This document shows, in pieces, positions 1 to 8,994 of a stretch of DNA of 64,000 nucleotides. The notes beneath the pieces were generated by a model, which was given only the letters and a program-made list of their open reading frames with translations, had not been told where the DNA came from and ran no database searches. The DNA lies in assembly GCF_003385185.1 (NCBI RefSeq), contig NZ_PQHZ01000008.1:124001-188000 (forward strand). The letters run 5' to 3'. How positions within the stretch are numbered: position 1 is the first letter of the stretch; each line of letters begins with the position of its first letter. The translations under genes were made by a program, and so were the position numbers. The DNA comes from Amycolatopsis palatopharyngis (GTDB lineage: Bacteria > Actinomycetota > Actinomycetes > Mycobacteriales > Pseudonocardiaceae).

Positions 1-1681
1 GCTTGACCCTGCCGTTGCGCCTGCGCGCCTCGGAGGCCTCCTCCGACTCCGCCGCCGTCCTGGCGACGAGTCCGGTCGCGGAGAGGATCACCTGACACGG
101 GTCGTCGGAAATCTCCAGCGGCCCGGACGGTTTCGACGCCGCCAGTACCTCCTTGAGGTCGCCGTCGATCAGCGAGGTCCGGCGCTCGGTCGGAAAGTCC
201 TTGGCGATCCTGGCGAGTTCACCGGAGACCACCTTCTTCAGCACCGACTCGTCGTCGAGGATCTTCGACAGCTCCTCGATCTCCGCGCGCAGCCGCTCCT
301 GCTCGGCCTCGAGTTCGATCCGGTCGTACTTGGTGAGCCGCCGCAGCGGGGTGTCGAGAATGTAGGTGGCTTGGATCTCCGAGAGCTTGAACCGCTTCAT
401 CAGCCCGTCCTTCGCGGCCTGCGCGTTCTCGCTCTCCCGGATCAGCTTGATCACCTTGTCGATGTCCAGCAGTGCCGTGAGCAGTCCCTCGACCAGGTGC
501 AGACGCTCCTCGCGCTTGCGACGCCGATACTTCGTCCTGCGTGTGACCACCTCGTACCGGTGGGCGAGGAACACCTCCAGCAGCGCCTTGAGTCCGAGCG
601 TCTGCGGCTGACCGTCCACCAGCACGAGGTTGTTGATGCCGAAAGACTGCTCCAACGGCGTGAGGCGGTACAGGTCGGCCAGCAACGCCTGCGGGTTCAC
701 CCCGACCTTGCACTCGATGACGAGCCGGGTGCCGTTCTCCCGGTCCGTCAGGTCCTTCACATCCGCGATCCCGGTGAGGCGCTTGGACTTGTTGACCTCG
801 TCGGTGATCTTCTCGATGATCTTCTCCGGCCCGACGCCGTACGGCAGCTCGGTCACCGTGATCGCCTGCCTGCCTCGGCTGCCCTCCAACGGCCCGGTCT
901 CGACCTTCGCGCGCATCCGGACGACACCACGGCCGGTCTCGTAAGCCCTGCGCACCTCGTCGAGTCCGAGCAGCATGCCACCGGTGGGCAGGTCGGGCCC
1001 CGGCACGAACTCCATCAGCTTATCCAGCGAGGCGCCCGGATGGTTGATCAGCCAGCGGGCCGCACCGATGATCTCGCCCAGGTTGTGCGGAATCATGTTG
1101 GTCGCCATACCGACGGCGATCCCGGACGTTCCGTTGACGAGCAGGTTCGGGAAGGACGCGGGCAGCACCGACGGCTCCTCGAGCGAACCGTCGTAGTTGG
1201 GCCGGAAATCGACCGTGTCCTCACCGAGCTCACCGACCAGCAGCATCGCCTCCGGCGACATCTTCGCCTCGGTGTACCGGCTCGCCGCAGGCCCGTCGTC
1301 CGGTGAACCGAAGTTCCCGTGCCCGTCCACCAATGGCACGTTCATCGAGAAGTCCTGGGCCAGCCGGACCATCGCGTCGTAGATCGCGGAGTCGCCGTGC
1401 GGGTGGTACTTACCCATCACGTCGCCGACCACCCTGGACGACTTCACGTACGCGTGCGTTGGCCGGTAACCGTTCTCGTTCATCGAGAACAGGATCCGGC
1501 GATGCACGGGCTTGAGGCCGTCGCGCGCGTCGGGCAGCGCCCTGGAGTGGATGACCGAATACGCGTACTCCAGGTAGGAGTCCTCGATCTCGGTCTTCAC
1601 CGGATTGTCGAAAACGTGCGCCCCCGCCTGGTCGAAGGCGGCCGGATCGACCTTGGTCTGGGTGTTCTTACGGCGTGCCAC
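1..1681 (-). CDS. parC: DNA topoisomerase IV (gyrase-like) subunit A, C-terminus cut by window edge
   Basis: Type IIA topoisomerase breakage-reunion subunit, which cleaves and religates DNA to decatenate chromosomes together with the B subunit. About 560 residues are visible. The N-terminal part has the winged-helix region (DGLKPVHRRILF, about residues 51-62, then KYHPHGDSAIYDAM) and the catalytic tyrosine in AASRYTEA (about residue 130). A coiled-coil/tower part with RRTKYRRRKREERL follows near residue 390. I chose the GTG at 1681 because AGAGGAGAG lies about 10 bases upstream and homologous N-termini begin similarly (ARRKNTQ). It lies 47 bp downstream of parE on the same strand, so the two are probably cotranscribed. 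A pairing with a ParE-type rather than GyrB-type partner favours topoisomerase IV over gyrase; gyrA remains the alternative because the C-terminal beta-propeller is outside the window. Confidence 0.9.
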   Translation of the reverse strand, partial: MARRKNTQTKVDPAAFDQAGAHVFDNPVKTEIEDSYLEYAYSVIHSRALPDARDGLKPVHRRILFSMNENGYRPTHAYVKSSRVVGDVMGKYHPHGDSAIYDAMVRLAQDFSMNVPLVDGHGNFGSPDDGPAASRYTEAKMSPEAMLLVGELGEDTVDFRPNYDGSLEEPSVLPASFPNLLVNGTSGIAVGMATNMIPHNLGEIIGAARWLINHPGASLDKLMEFVPGPDLPTGGMLLGLDEVRRAYETGRGVVRMRAKVETGPLEGSRGRQAITVTELPYGVGPEKIIEKITDEVNKSKRLTGIADVKDLTDRENGTRLVIECKVGVNPQALLADLYRLTPLEQSFGINNLVLVDGQPQTLGLKALLEVFLAHRYEVVTRRTKYRRRKREERLHLVEGLLTALLDIDKVIKLIRESENAQAAKDGLMKRFKLSEIQATYILDTPLRRLTKYDRIELEAEQERLRAEIEELSKILDDESVLKKVVSGELARIAKDFPTERRTSLIDGDLKEVLAASKPSGPLEISDDPCQVILSATGLVARTAAESEEASEARRRNGRVK

Positions 1682-1728
1682 TGCTGCGCACTCTCCTCTG
1701 TGTCCTATTCAAAAGTCGGGTGCGAAGA

Positions 1729-3786
1729 TCAGGCGTCGATCGCGTTCCGGTCGACCCTGGCCGCGGATTCGACGAGCCAGTTGCGCCTCGGCTCGACCTT
1801 CTCCCCCATCAGCAGTTCGAGCGCCTGCTCCGCGGCCTCGGCGTCGTCCAGGGTGATCCGGCGCACCGAACGGGTCGCCGGATTCATCGTGGTGTCCCAC
1901 AACTCGTCGGCGTCCATTTCACCGAGCCCCTTGAACCGGGGCACCGGCGTCACGATCTGCTTGCCCGCCTTCTCGAACTCGGCGACCGTGTCCTCCATCT
2001 CCCGCTGGGAGAAGGTGAACCTGGTCTCCGGATTACGGCCCTTGGTCACGACCTTGTGCAGCGGCGGCATGGCGGCGTACAACCTGCCCTCCTCGATCAC
2101 CGGCCGCATGTACTTGGCGAACAGGGTGATCAGCAGGGTCCGGATGTGTGATCCGTCGACGTCGGCGTCGGCCATCAGGATCACCCGGCCGTAGCGCAAC
2201 GTCGAGGTGTCGAAGGTGCGCCCCGAACCCGCACCGAGCACCTGCACGATCGAAGCGATCTCGGCATTCTTCAGCGTGTCGCCGAGGCTTGCCTTCTGCA
2301 CGTTCAGGATCTTGCCGCGCAGGGGCAGCAACGCCTGGTACTCCGACACCCTCGCCATCCTGGCCGAGCCCAGCGCGCTGTCGCCCTCGACGAGGAACAG
2401 TTCACTACGCGACACCCCGGTGGTGCGGCAGTCGACGAGCTTCGGCGGCATGGCCGCGCCCTCGAGCGCGGTCTTACGGCGTGCGGCATCCTTCTGCTGT
2501 TTCTGCACGAGGCGCACCCGCCCCGCGTCCACGACCTTCTGCAGAACGGTTTTGGCTTCGGTCTTGGACCTGCGGTTCTCGGTCCACTCCTTGATGTGGC
2601 GCTCCACGACGGTCTGCACGACCTTGGTGATCCCGGCCGTAGACAGCTCGTCCTTGGTCTGCGAGGTGAACTGCGGTTCCGGGATCCGTACGTGGACGAC
2701 GGCGGTCATGCCCTCGAGAACGTCCTCGAGGGTGGGCGGGTCCTCCTTCGGCTTGAGCAGTCCCCTGGTCTTGGCGACGGCGTCCTGAACCGCCTTGAGC
2801 ACCGCCCGATCGAACCCCTTGCGATGCGTGCCGCCGTGCACGTTGTGGATGGTGTTGGTGAAGGATTCCACGGTGCGCTCGTATCCGGTGCCCCAGCGGA
2901 GCGCGACCTCGACCTCGGCCCTTCGCTCCACTTTGGACCGCATCACGCCGTTCTCGTCCGCGGCGTTCTCCCGGTAGGTACCTTCACCGGTGGCGAAGAG
3001 AATTCCGGAGACCGGCTTGTCCGACGCGGGCGTGAGGAAGTCGACCATGTCGGCGAGGCCGTTCGGGAAGTGGAACGTCTCCTCCCCGATCTCGCTCTCC
3101 ACCGCGTGGCGCAGTACGTAGGTGACGCCGGGCACGAGGAAAGCCGTGTGCCGCAGCTTCGACCGCACCTCGTCGACGCCGAGTGCGGCGCCCGCCTCGA
3201 AGTAGCGGGAGTCGTACCAGTACCGGATCGAGGTGCCGGTCGACTCGCCCCGCTTCATCTTGCGGACCACACGCAGCCCGGACTGCCGGGTGAACTTCGC
3301 CTTCGCCCCGGGTCCGTCGAACACGCCGGGGACACCGTGCGCGAAGGACATCTCGTGCACCTTGCCGTCGCGCTTGACGGTCACGTCGAACCTGTGGGAC
3401 AGCGCGTTGACCGCGGAAGCGCCGACACCGTGCAGGCCACCGGAGGTCTTGTAGCCCGAGCCGCCGAACTTGCCCCCGGCGTGCAGGCGCGTCAGCACCA
3501 GCTCGACGCCGGAAAGGCCGGACTTCGCGTGCACCCCGGTCGGGATACCGCGGCCGTCGTCGTCCACCTGCACGCTGCCGTCGGCGTGCAGGGTCACCAC
3601 GATGCGGCTGGCGTACCCGGCGACTCCTTCGTCGGTGGAGTTGTCCACCACCTCGGCGAAGAGGTGGTTGATGCCCCGGCTCGCGGTGGACCCGATGTAC
3701 ATGCCGGGCCGCTTACGGACTGCTTCCAACCCCTCGAGATGAGTCAGGTCGTCAGCCCCGTAGAGGGTCTCAGCAGAAGCAGTCAC
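1729..3786 (-). CDS. parE: DNA topoisomerase IV subunit B
   Basis: ATPase subunit of topoisomerase IV, 685 residues. In order: GHKL ATPase domain (GLEAVRKRPGMYIGS, then DNSTDEGVAGYA and DDGRGIP), transducer domain, Toprim domain (ELFLVEGDSALGSAR and MADADVDGSHIRTLL) and the C-terminal gyrase B domain (RFKGLGEMDADELWDTT). The Toprim motif is EGDSALGSA where GyrB proteins normally have EGDSAGGSA; this variant is typical of actinobacterial ParE-type proteins as I remember them. The open frame extends to 3864, but the GTG at 3786 has GGGAGAG 7-13 bases upstream and begins TASAETLYGADDL, matching family N-termini, so I use it. It is the first gene of the parE-parC pair; about 250 bp of upstream sequence separate it from a divergent DUF3040 gene and should hold both promoters. 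Confidence 0.93.
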   Translation of the reverse strand: MTASAETLYGADDLTHLEGLEAVRKRPGMYIGSTASRGINHLFAEVVDNSTDEGVAGYASRIVVTLHADGSVQVDDDGRGIPTGVHAKSGLSGVELVLTRLHAGGKFGGSGYKTSGGLHGVGASAVNALSHRFDVTVKRDGKVHEMSFAHGVPGVFDGPGAKAKFTRQSGLRVVRKMKRGESTGTSIRYWYDSRYFEAGAALGVDEVRSKLRHTAFLVPGVTYVLRHAVESEIGEETFHFPNGLADMVDFLTPASDKPVSGILFATGEGTYRENAADENGVMRSKVERRAEVEVALRWGTGYERTVESFTNTIHNVHGGTHRKGFDRAVLKAVQDAVAKTRGLLKPKEDPPTLEDVLEGMTAVVHVRIPEPQFTSQTKDELSTAGITKVVQTVVERHIKEWTENRRSKTEAKTVLQKVVDAGRVRLVQKQQKDAARRKTALEGAAMPPKLVDCRTTGVSRSELFLVEGDSALGSARMARVSEYQALLPLRGKILNVQKASLGDTLKNAEIASIVQVLGAGSGRTFDTSTLRYGRVILMADADVDGSHIRTLLITLFAKYMRPVIEEGRLYAAMPPLHKVVTKGRNPETRFTFSQREMEDTVAEFEKAGKQIVTPVPRFKGLGEMDADELWDTTMNPATRSVRRITLDDAEAAEQALELLMGEKVEPRRNWLVESAARVDRNAIDA

Positions 3787-4038
3787 AGGGTCGCTCTCCC
3801 AGATCGTGGCGTGCGGGCGGGCCGCGCCGACAGGCCCACCGGTGGCGTCGAACCGGCGCCTCACCGTACTGGAGGGTATCCGAGGCCACCGACAGATCGT
3901 CGGACTACGCCTCGGCGAGTGCGCCGGACCTGCCCGCCGATCGCGTCAGGCGAGAATCGCATGCCGGGCGGCGCGACGTGATTGGCAAAACGGACACAGG
4001 GTATCCCCCGGCAACACGAGTAAGGCCGGGAGGCAGCC

Positions 4039-4347
4039 ATGTCACACCTGAGTGAGCAAGAACGCAGGATGCTGGAGACGATCGACCGGCAGCTGTGCGA
4101 CGACGACCCGAAGCTGGCGCGGTCCTTCGAGAAGATCGAGCGCCGCAGCTCGCGCCGATGGCCCTGGATCACCGCGCTGGCGGTATTCCTGCCGCTGTTC
4201 GTCGTGGGCATGATCGCGGCGATCCCCATGCTCGCGGCACTCGGCGCCATGGGATCCGCGGTCGCGCTGGCCGTCCGGTTCGTCTCCCGCAGCCAGCAGG
4301 CCGAGCAGGAGCGTCGCGGGGACGGGGGCGGCCTCAGGCCGGAATGA
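4039..4347 (+). CDS. DUF3040 small membrane protein
   Basis: A 102-residue protein with the actinobacterial DUF3040 layout: an acidic N-terminal helix beginning SHLSEQERRMLETIDRQL, a short DDDPKLARSFEKI segment, and two predicted membrane helices (about residues 46-62 and 64-82). Family function is unknown; members are often linked to cell division or envelope genes. The ATG at 4039 follows a purine-rich stretch (GGGAGGCAGCC). The last 14 bp overlap the convergent P450 gene, so the two transcripts collide here. Confidence 0.85.
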   Translation: MSHLSEQERRMLETIDRQLCDDDPKLARSFEKIERRSSRRWPWITALAVFLPLFVVGMIAAIPMLAALGAMGSAVALAVRFVSRSQQAEQERRGDGGGLRPE

Positions 4348-5671
4348 GCGAGAACCGCAGCGCGAAGTTGTCGATGGTGGCCGGCAGCCGCCCCGGTACC
4401 AGGCTCGGCCCCGACTCGACGCCGATGTCGTGGTTGCGCAGTAACTCCCCGAGCAACGTGCTGACCACCAGCAGCACGAGGTTGCGCCCCGGACACCGGG
4501 CAGGCCCGTCACTGAACGGAACCAGCGCCGGATACCGCTTCGCGCTCCCGTCGAGCCAGATGCCGGGAGCGAACTTGTCAGCGAAGGGCAGCTGCTCACT
4601 GTCACGGTGGAAGTACGGACAGTAGATGAGCATGGTGGTGCCGCCGGGTAGCCTGGCGGTCCCCCAGCCGGATTCCTCCGTACTGCGGCGCAGCAGCAGT
4701 GGTGTCGTCGGCCACAGCCGGACCGTCTCGAGTGCGCACGCACGAAGGAACGGCAGTTCCTGTGCGGCGTCGTGCTCGCGCGGGGAGAGCTCCGACCGCG
4801 CCCGTTCCGCCTCGCCTGGATGCGCGGCCAGCAGGGCCAGCGCCCGCATCGTGACCATTCCAGCTGCGTCGAACGCGAACAGCCAGTGCGCGACCTGGTC
4901 ACCCGCGCTTCCGCCGGCTACGTGCCGCGCGTCGAGCACGGCGGCGAGGCTGCCGGACTCGGCGCGGTCGAGGTGACGACGGAGCAGCAGGCCGAAACGC
5001 TCGCGCGTCCGCTGCCGCCGTGGCCGTAGATAGGCCCAGTTGGCGTCCCTGCGCAGCTTCGTGAGTACGTCGGTGACCTCATCGTCCTCGCGGGCCTGCG
5101 CGCCGAGGACGAAGCGCCGGACGATACGCCACCACATGCGGTTGAACCGATCCCAATCCAGCCGCACCTGCCGCGTACCGTCCCCCACCAGTTCGCCTGC
5201 CTCCTCGCGGACGATCTGCGTCACCTGGTCTGCCAGCTCGTGCAGCGCGCGTTCGGGCTGCAGGACCGTCTCATTGAGCGAGCGCCGGGCGGTTCGCTCG
5301 GCGCCGGTGGAGATCAACACACCGTGTGGCTGGAAGTGCCGCAGCGCGGCCACCTTCTCGATGCTCGCCGGGCTGAAGGGCTCGGCGGCATCCCGCAGTA
5401 TCCGGCCGACCGCGGCGGAGCCGAGCGGCAGGGCGATCGACCGGCCGGGGACCGGCAGCGTCAGCAGGCCTTCCCCGTACCTGTCGCGCAACCGCCGCAA
5501 CAGCGCCACCGGCCGTCGGTCGGCCTGCATCCGTTCGGCCATCCGCAACATGATCGGCCTGCGTTTGATCACGCCGATCGTCAGCGCGGGCAGCAACACC
5601 GAACTCGCGAGTCGCGCCGTGTCGGCCGCGCTCGCCCGCACGATTCGCCCACTCGCGAAGTTCTCTGTCAT
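4334..5671 (-). CDS. Cytochrome P450
   Basis: A 445-residue soluble P450 monooxygenase. The haem-binding loop is FSDGPARCPGRN near residue 400 (Cys thiolate ligand) and the K-helix ExxR is in ALETVRLWP (about residue 313). The I-helix segment reads FDAAGMVTMRALALL: the conserved threonine is present but the acidic residue that normally precedes it in the acid-alcohol pair is valine, which could change oxygen activation. No ferredoxin partner is adjacent. The start has GAGGGGAC just upstream. It is divergent from the methyltransferase gene at 5780 and convergent with the DUF3040 gene, so it looks monocistronic. Substrate cannot be read from the sequence. Confidence 0.9.
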   Translation of the reverse strand: MTENFASGRIVRASAADTARLASSVLLPALTIGVIKRRPIMLRMAERMQADRRPVALLRRLRDRYGEGLLTLPVPGRSIALPLGSAAVGRILRDAAEPFSPASIEKVAALRHFQPHGVLISTGAERTARRSLNETVLQPERALHELADQVTQIVREEAGELVGDGTRQVRLDWDRFNRMWWRIVRRFVLGAQAREDDEVTDVLTKLRRDANWAYLRPRRQRTRERFGLLLRRHLDRAESGSLAAVLDARHVAGGSAGDQVAHWLFAFDAAGMVTMRALALLAAHPGEAERARSELSPREHDAAQELPFLRACALETVRLWPTTPLLLRRSTEESGWGTARLPGGTTMLIYCPYFHRDSEQLPFADKFAPGIWLDGSAKRYPALVPFSDGPARCPGRNLVLLVVSTLLGELLRNHDIGVESGPSLVPGRLPATIDNFALRFSLIPA

Positions 5672-5779
5672 GCGGTCCCCTCGCTGCCGGCTGCCAGGCC
5701 GGTTACCCGATCCGGGGCAGGCGGAAACGACCGCGGCCGCTCGCGGTTTGATCGAGAGAAGCAGAGGTACTCCCTGCGC

Positions 5780-6445
5780 ATGTGGTTACTGCGACTTCCC
5801 GGTGTGTACCGGCCGCAGGCCGACACCTGGCTACTCACCAGGGCGCTCGAAGAGGCCCACGTCGGCCCCGGTGCACGAGTGCTCGATCTGTGCACCGGAA
5901 CCGGTGCGGTGGCACTGGCCGCCGCCCGGCTCGGAGCGCGCGAGGTCACCGCCATGGACACCAGCAGGAGGGCGGTGTGGTGTGCCCGCCTGAACGCGGG
6001 CCTGCGAGGTCTTCCAGTCCACGCTCAGCGGCGCGATGTCCTTGGGAAACCTCCGTTGACGGGTTTCGACCTCGTGCTCGCCAACCCGCCCTACGTTCCG
6101 TGCCGGCCGGGGACGCGGGCCCGCTCCCGCGCGGCGCGCGCATGGGACGCCGGTCCCGACGGACGTCGTTTCGTGGATCTGCTCTGCGGCACGGCGCCGG
6201 CGTTGCTGGCCAAGGGCGGCACGATGTTGCTGGTGCACTCCTCCCTGTGCGGGGTGGAGAGCACGCTCGCTGCCCTGCGCGATGCCGAACTCAAAGCGTC
6301 CACTGTGGCCCGTTCCGCCGAACCCTTCGGGCCGGTGCTCTCGAACCGGACCGATTACCTCGAGGACACGGCGCTGATCGAACCCGGACAACGACATGAG
6401 GAGCTGGTGGTGATCCGTGCCGACCGGACAGAACGGCGCTCGTGA
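5780..6445 (+). CDS. HemK/MTQ2-like class I SAM-dependent methyltransferase
   Basis: A 221-residue Rossmann-fold methyltransferase. SAM-binding motif I is VLDLCTGTGAVALAAA (about residues 35-50), the acidic loop AMDTSRRAV follows, and the catalytic NPPY motif is in LANPPYVPC (about residue 100), which in this family positions a glutamine or similar amide nitrogen for methylation. It lacks the N-terminal substrate domain of PrmC, so it resembles HemK2/MTQ2-type proteins rather than the release-factor enzyme proper. The ATG at 5780 starts where similarity begins (MWLLRLPGVYRPQADT). The CDGSH gene starts inside its last 29 bases, indicating translational coupling. Confidence 0.85.
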   Translation: MWLLRLPGVYRPQADTWLLTRALEEAHVGPGARVLDLCTGTGAVALAAARLGAREVTAMDTSRRAVWCARLNAGLRGLPVHAQRRDVLGKPPLTGFDLVLANPPYVPCRPGTRARSRAARAWDAGPDGRRFVDLLCGTAPALLAKGGTMLLVHSSLCGVESTLAALRDAELKASTVARSAEPFGPVLSNRTDYLEDTALIEPGQRHEELVVIRADRTERRS

Positions 6446-6677
6446 CCGGGAACCACGCAGGGTGCGCGTGGTTCCCGGCGGACCGGTCCTCGTGGAGGGT
6501 CCGGTGGAGCTGGTGACCCCGGACGGGGAGACGGTGACCTCCGACCGCTTCCTGGTCGCGGTCTGCGCCTGCAGGCGTAGCAAACGTTTCCCCTTCTGCG
6601 ACACCAGCCATCGCAGGAAGGTGCGTTCCGCGGGTGAGGCCGATCAGCCCGTGCGCGCGGCGACCAGCCCGGACTGA
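6417..6677 (+). CDS. CDGSH-type iron-sulfur protein
   Basis: An 86-residue protein with one CDGSH 2Fe-2S motif: CACRRSKRFPFCDTSH (about residues 51-66), giving the three-Cys, one-His ligand set; the usual Asp-Gly-Ser-His reads Asp-Thr-Ser-His. Proteins of this type carry an acid-labile redox-active cluster. It begins with GTG at 6417 inside the upstream methyltransferase gene, so expression is probably coupled. The neighbouring opposite-strand operon encodes a Rieske flavoprotein and a diiron-type enzyme, suggesting a shared redox role (inference). Confidence 0.85.
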   Translation: MPTGQNGARDREPRRVRVVPGGPVLVEGPVELVTPDGETVTSDRFLVAVCACRRSKRFPFCDTSHRRKVRSAGEADQPVRAATSPD

Positions 6678-6780
6678 TAGGCGAAGACCACGAGCTGGGC
6701 GCGGTCACGAGCGTGCAGTTCGTGGTCTTCGCCCGGCTGACGTGGTCCCCGACACCCGCATCAGCGCCGCGGAAGGAGCC
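6644..6780 (-). pseudogene. Remnant of a LuxR/NarL-type response regulator C-terminus
   Basis: On the minus strand the final codons read LHARDRAQLVVFAYQSGLV followed by a few residues and a TGA at 6646-6644. This is the classic last helix and tail of NarL/LuxR-type DNA-binding domains. Just upstream, in another frame, DHVSRA matches the preceding recognition-helix region (usually HVSRVLTKL), so a frameshift and loss of the rest of the gene are apparent. The 3' end overlaps the CDGSH gene. No start codon or receiver domain remains. Confidence 0.6.
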
Positions 6781-6799
6781 CACCTCGCGGCACCGCGCC

Positions 6800-7837
6800 T
6801 CAGAACACCGTGTCCCGCAGCGATGTGCGGCCCTGCCTCCAGCAGCTGAGCAGGTGTGACTCCAGCCGGTCCTCGAGGAACCCGGTGGCGCGCACGCCGA
6901 ACACGACGTCGGCGTCCAGTTCCGGTTCCCTGGCAAGGAGGTCACCGAGCACTTCGTGGCGGAGCACCTGCTCATGCACCGCATCGGCCTCTATGTGCTC
7001 GGTGAAGAAGTACCGGCAGGCTGGTGCGGCGCCGAGCCGGTCCAGTGCGGCATCCATCCGCCGCGCGCTCGGAGCCGTGGTGATCTCGGCGGCGGCGAAG
7101 TGCCCAACCAGTGCGCCACGCAACCGCCGATGCAGTCCGAACAGCGACATCATGTTGACCGGCGCGAGGCCTGCGGCGGGCACCCGGTCCAGGTAGTGCA
7201 GGTAGTCCGGCGAAAGCCCGGCCGCGGCGAGCAGGTCGGCGAACAGCTGGGCGTGCACCTGGTCCCCGCGACCAGCGCCGAACTCGTCGTACTCCACGGC
7301 GACGAGCGCGGCCTTCGCGGTCCCCCGCAGGCGGGGGATCACCCAGGCATGCGGGTCGGCCTCCTTCAGGTGATAGATCGAGCGGTGGACGAAGTACTCG
7401 CGCATCTGCCACCAGTTGCCGTGCTCCCGCAGGTGGTCGCTCACCCCGCTGCCGTCGACCGGCTCCACCAGCAGCTCGTCCAGTACTCCGTCGACGTCGG
7501 CCGGACCGCCGTCGGCGGAGACCCCAGCGCGCAGCGCGGCGAGGAAGGGTCGTTCCATCGCCGCGCGCAGGCGCAGCAGTTCGGGATCCCATTCCCAGTC
7601 CGGGTCGACACCGGCGAAGCCCTGGTAGTGCAGCTCGTAGCACACCTGAAGGGCGAGTTGCAGGTCCTCGCCAAGCGGGTCGGACGACCCGGCCTCCGTG
7701 AGGTCGAGCCCGTCGCCGACGGCGCCGCGCCGGTTCTGTCGCAGCGCCTCGAGCACGGCGGCCGAGAGCGGTCCGCGCGCCGCCGGTAAGGCCGCACCAG
7801 TGGCGGAACCGGTAGCCGCCATGGGCTGGGCAGTCAT
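6800..7837 (-). CDS. Iron-containing redox enzyme (haem-oxygenase-like diiron fold)
   Basis: A 345-residue all-helical protein resembling the iron-containing redox enzyme family (Haem_oxygenase_2 type, histidine/glutamate ligands). Candidate metal ligands are seen in YELHYQGF (about 68-75), FVHRSIYHLKEADPHAW (about 148-164), AVEYDEFGAG and FFTEHIEADAVHEQ (about 280-293); spaced Glu/His pairs of this kind bind a diiron centre in the family. Its ATG (7837) overlaps the stop of the GCS2 gene by 4 bp (ATGA), making it the third gene of a tightly coupled operon. Reaction and substrate are unknown. Confidence 0.75.
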   Translation of the reverse strand: MTAQPMAATGSATGAALPAARGPLSAAVLEALRQNRRGAVGDGLDLTEAGSSDPLGEDLQLALQVCYELHYQGFAGVDPDWEWDPELLRLRAAMERPFLAALRAGVSADGGPADVDGVLDELLVEPVDGSGVSDHLREHGNWWQMREYFVHRSIYHLKEADPHAWVIPRLRGTAKAALVAVEYDEFGAGRGDQVHAQLFADLLAAAGLSPDYLHYLDRVPAAGLAPVNMMSLFGLHRRLRGALVGHFAAAEITTAPSARRMDAALDRLGAAPACRYFFTEHIEADAVHEQVLRHEVLGDLLAREPELDADVVFGVRATGFLEDRLESHLLSCWRQGRTSLRDTVF

Positions 7838-8994
7838 CGATCACCTCCGTCGTCGTCCGCCGAGTACCCGGTCGCGGGTTCTCCTACCCCAGGCCGAGGC
7901 GTCGTGTGCGTCTCTCGTGCCAGCATGCGAATGACGGCGTGCGTGCCGTCCCGCGCGGCTCGGCGCTGCCGCTGCGCACCGGTCCCGCGCGCCCGCACCA
8001 GAGACAACAGGCGCAGCACACTCGGCAGGTCGCCGGCCTCCTCCAGCGCGGGCCGTAACCGGTCGACGAGGTCGCGCAGCAAACCTGCGGCCGGAATCCG
8101 GCGTGCCCGCCACATGTCGACGCCGTCGCCGTCCAGGCCGTAACGGGCGGCCGACCAAACCGCCGCGGCAGCGATCTGCTCCCCTGGCCGGGCAGCGGGA
8201 GCACCGCGCTCCACGTCGAGCACCGTCGTGCGCACCAGCGCCCTCGTCAGCAGTGCGAACAGGACCGCCTCGTCGATCGTGGTGGCCGTGTCGGCAACTC
8301 GGAACTCGATGGTCGGCAGCGTGGGCGATGGCCGGGCCAGCCAGAACGACATCCGTTCGTCCACGAGCACACCACAGTCCACGAGGCGGGCGACCTCGGC
8401 ATCGTATCCGGCACGATCGGCGAACCAGGGCGGAACGCCCGAACCGGGAAAGCGCGACTGCTGCACCATGCGCCAGCTACCGAACCCGGTGTCGCGGCCG
8501 TCGTGTAACGGCGAGTTCACCGAGAGCGCGAGCAGGGTCGGCAGCCATGGCCTCAGCCGGTTGACGACGGCGACCGCGAGCTCCGGATCGGTCACGCCGA
8601 CGTGTATGTGACATCCGCAGGCCTCGTAGTCGGCGACCATCCCCGCGTAAACGCTGTCGATCCTGGCGAACCGCTCGGACCTGTCGTCCACAATGGATGG
8701 AGCGGAGAAGGGTGGCGTACCCGAGGCCACCAGGAACGCGTCGGCGGAGCGGGCTCGCTCCGCGAGCCAGGTACGGGCCGCCAGCAGGTGCGCTCGCAGA
8801 TCCTGCTCGCCCGCGCAGATCCCGGTGGCCGCCTCCACCTGCGTGTCGCGCAGCTCCGCATGCAGTGCGACACCCTCGGGCAGTCCGACCGGCGACTGCG
8901 CGAGTACCTTCGGCGCCAACCCGACGGTGTGCCCGGAGCCGGGGTCCAGCAGGAGGAACTCCTCCTCGACTCCCAGGGTGTGCCCGGCCGTCAC
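7834..8994 (-). CDS. GCS2-type glutamate-cysteine ligase family protein (YbdK-like carboxylate-amine ligase)
   Basis: A 386-residue ATP-dependent carboxylate-amine ligase homologue. The N-terminus HTLGVEEEFLLLDP is the hallmark glutamate-binding strand, followed by HAELRDTQVEAATG, the CGCHIHVGV metal/nucleotide motif (about residue 125) and IEFRVADTAT near residue 235. Family members join glutamate to cysteine, but many GCS2 homologues have other amines, so the product is uncertain. The frame is open to 9066, but the GTG at 8994 overlaps the FAD-Rieske stop as GTGA and starts just before the conserved strand, so I use it. Middle gene of the three-gene operon. Confidence 0.8.
   Translation of the reverse strand: MTAGHTLGVEEEFLLLDPGSGHTVGLAPKVLAQSPVGLPEGVALHAELRDTQVEAATGICAGEQDLRAHLLAARTWLAERARSADAFLVASGTPPFSAPSIVDDRSERFARIDSVYAGMVADYEACGCHIHVGVTDPELAVAVVNRLRPWLPTLLALSVNSPLHDGRDTGFGSWRMVQQSRFPGSGVPPWFADRAGYDAEVARLVDCGVLVDERMSFWLARPSPTLPTIEFRVADTATTIDEAVLFALLTRALVRTTVLDVERGAPAARPGEQIAAAAVWSAARYGLDGDGVDMWRARRIPAAGLLRDLVDRLRPALEEAGDLPSVLRLLSLVRARGTGAQRQRRAARDGTHAVIRMLARETHTTPRPGVGEPATGYSADDDGGDR

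Noticed and set aside
4042..4902. A 286-residue minus-strand frame overlapping the DUF3040 gene
   Set aside because: It is in another frame of the P450 gene and antisense to the DUF3040 gene, without motifs.
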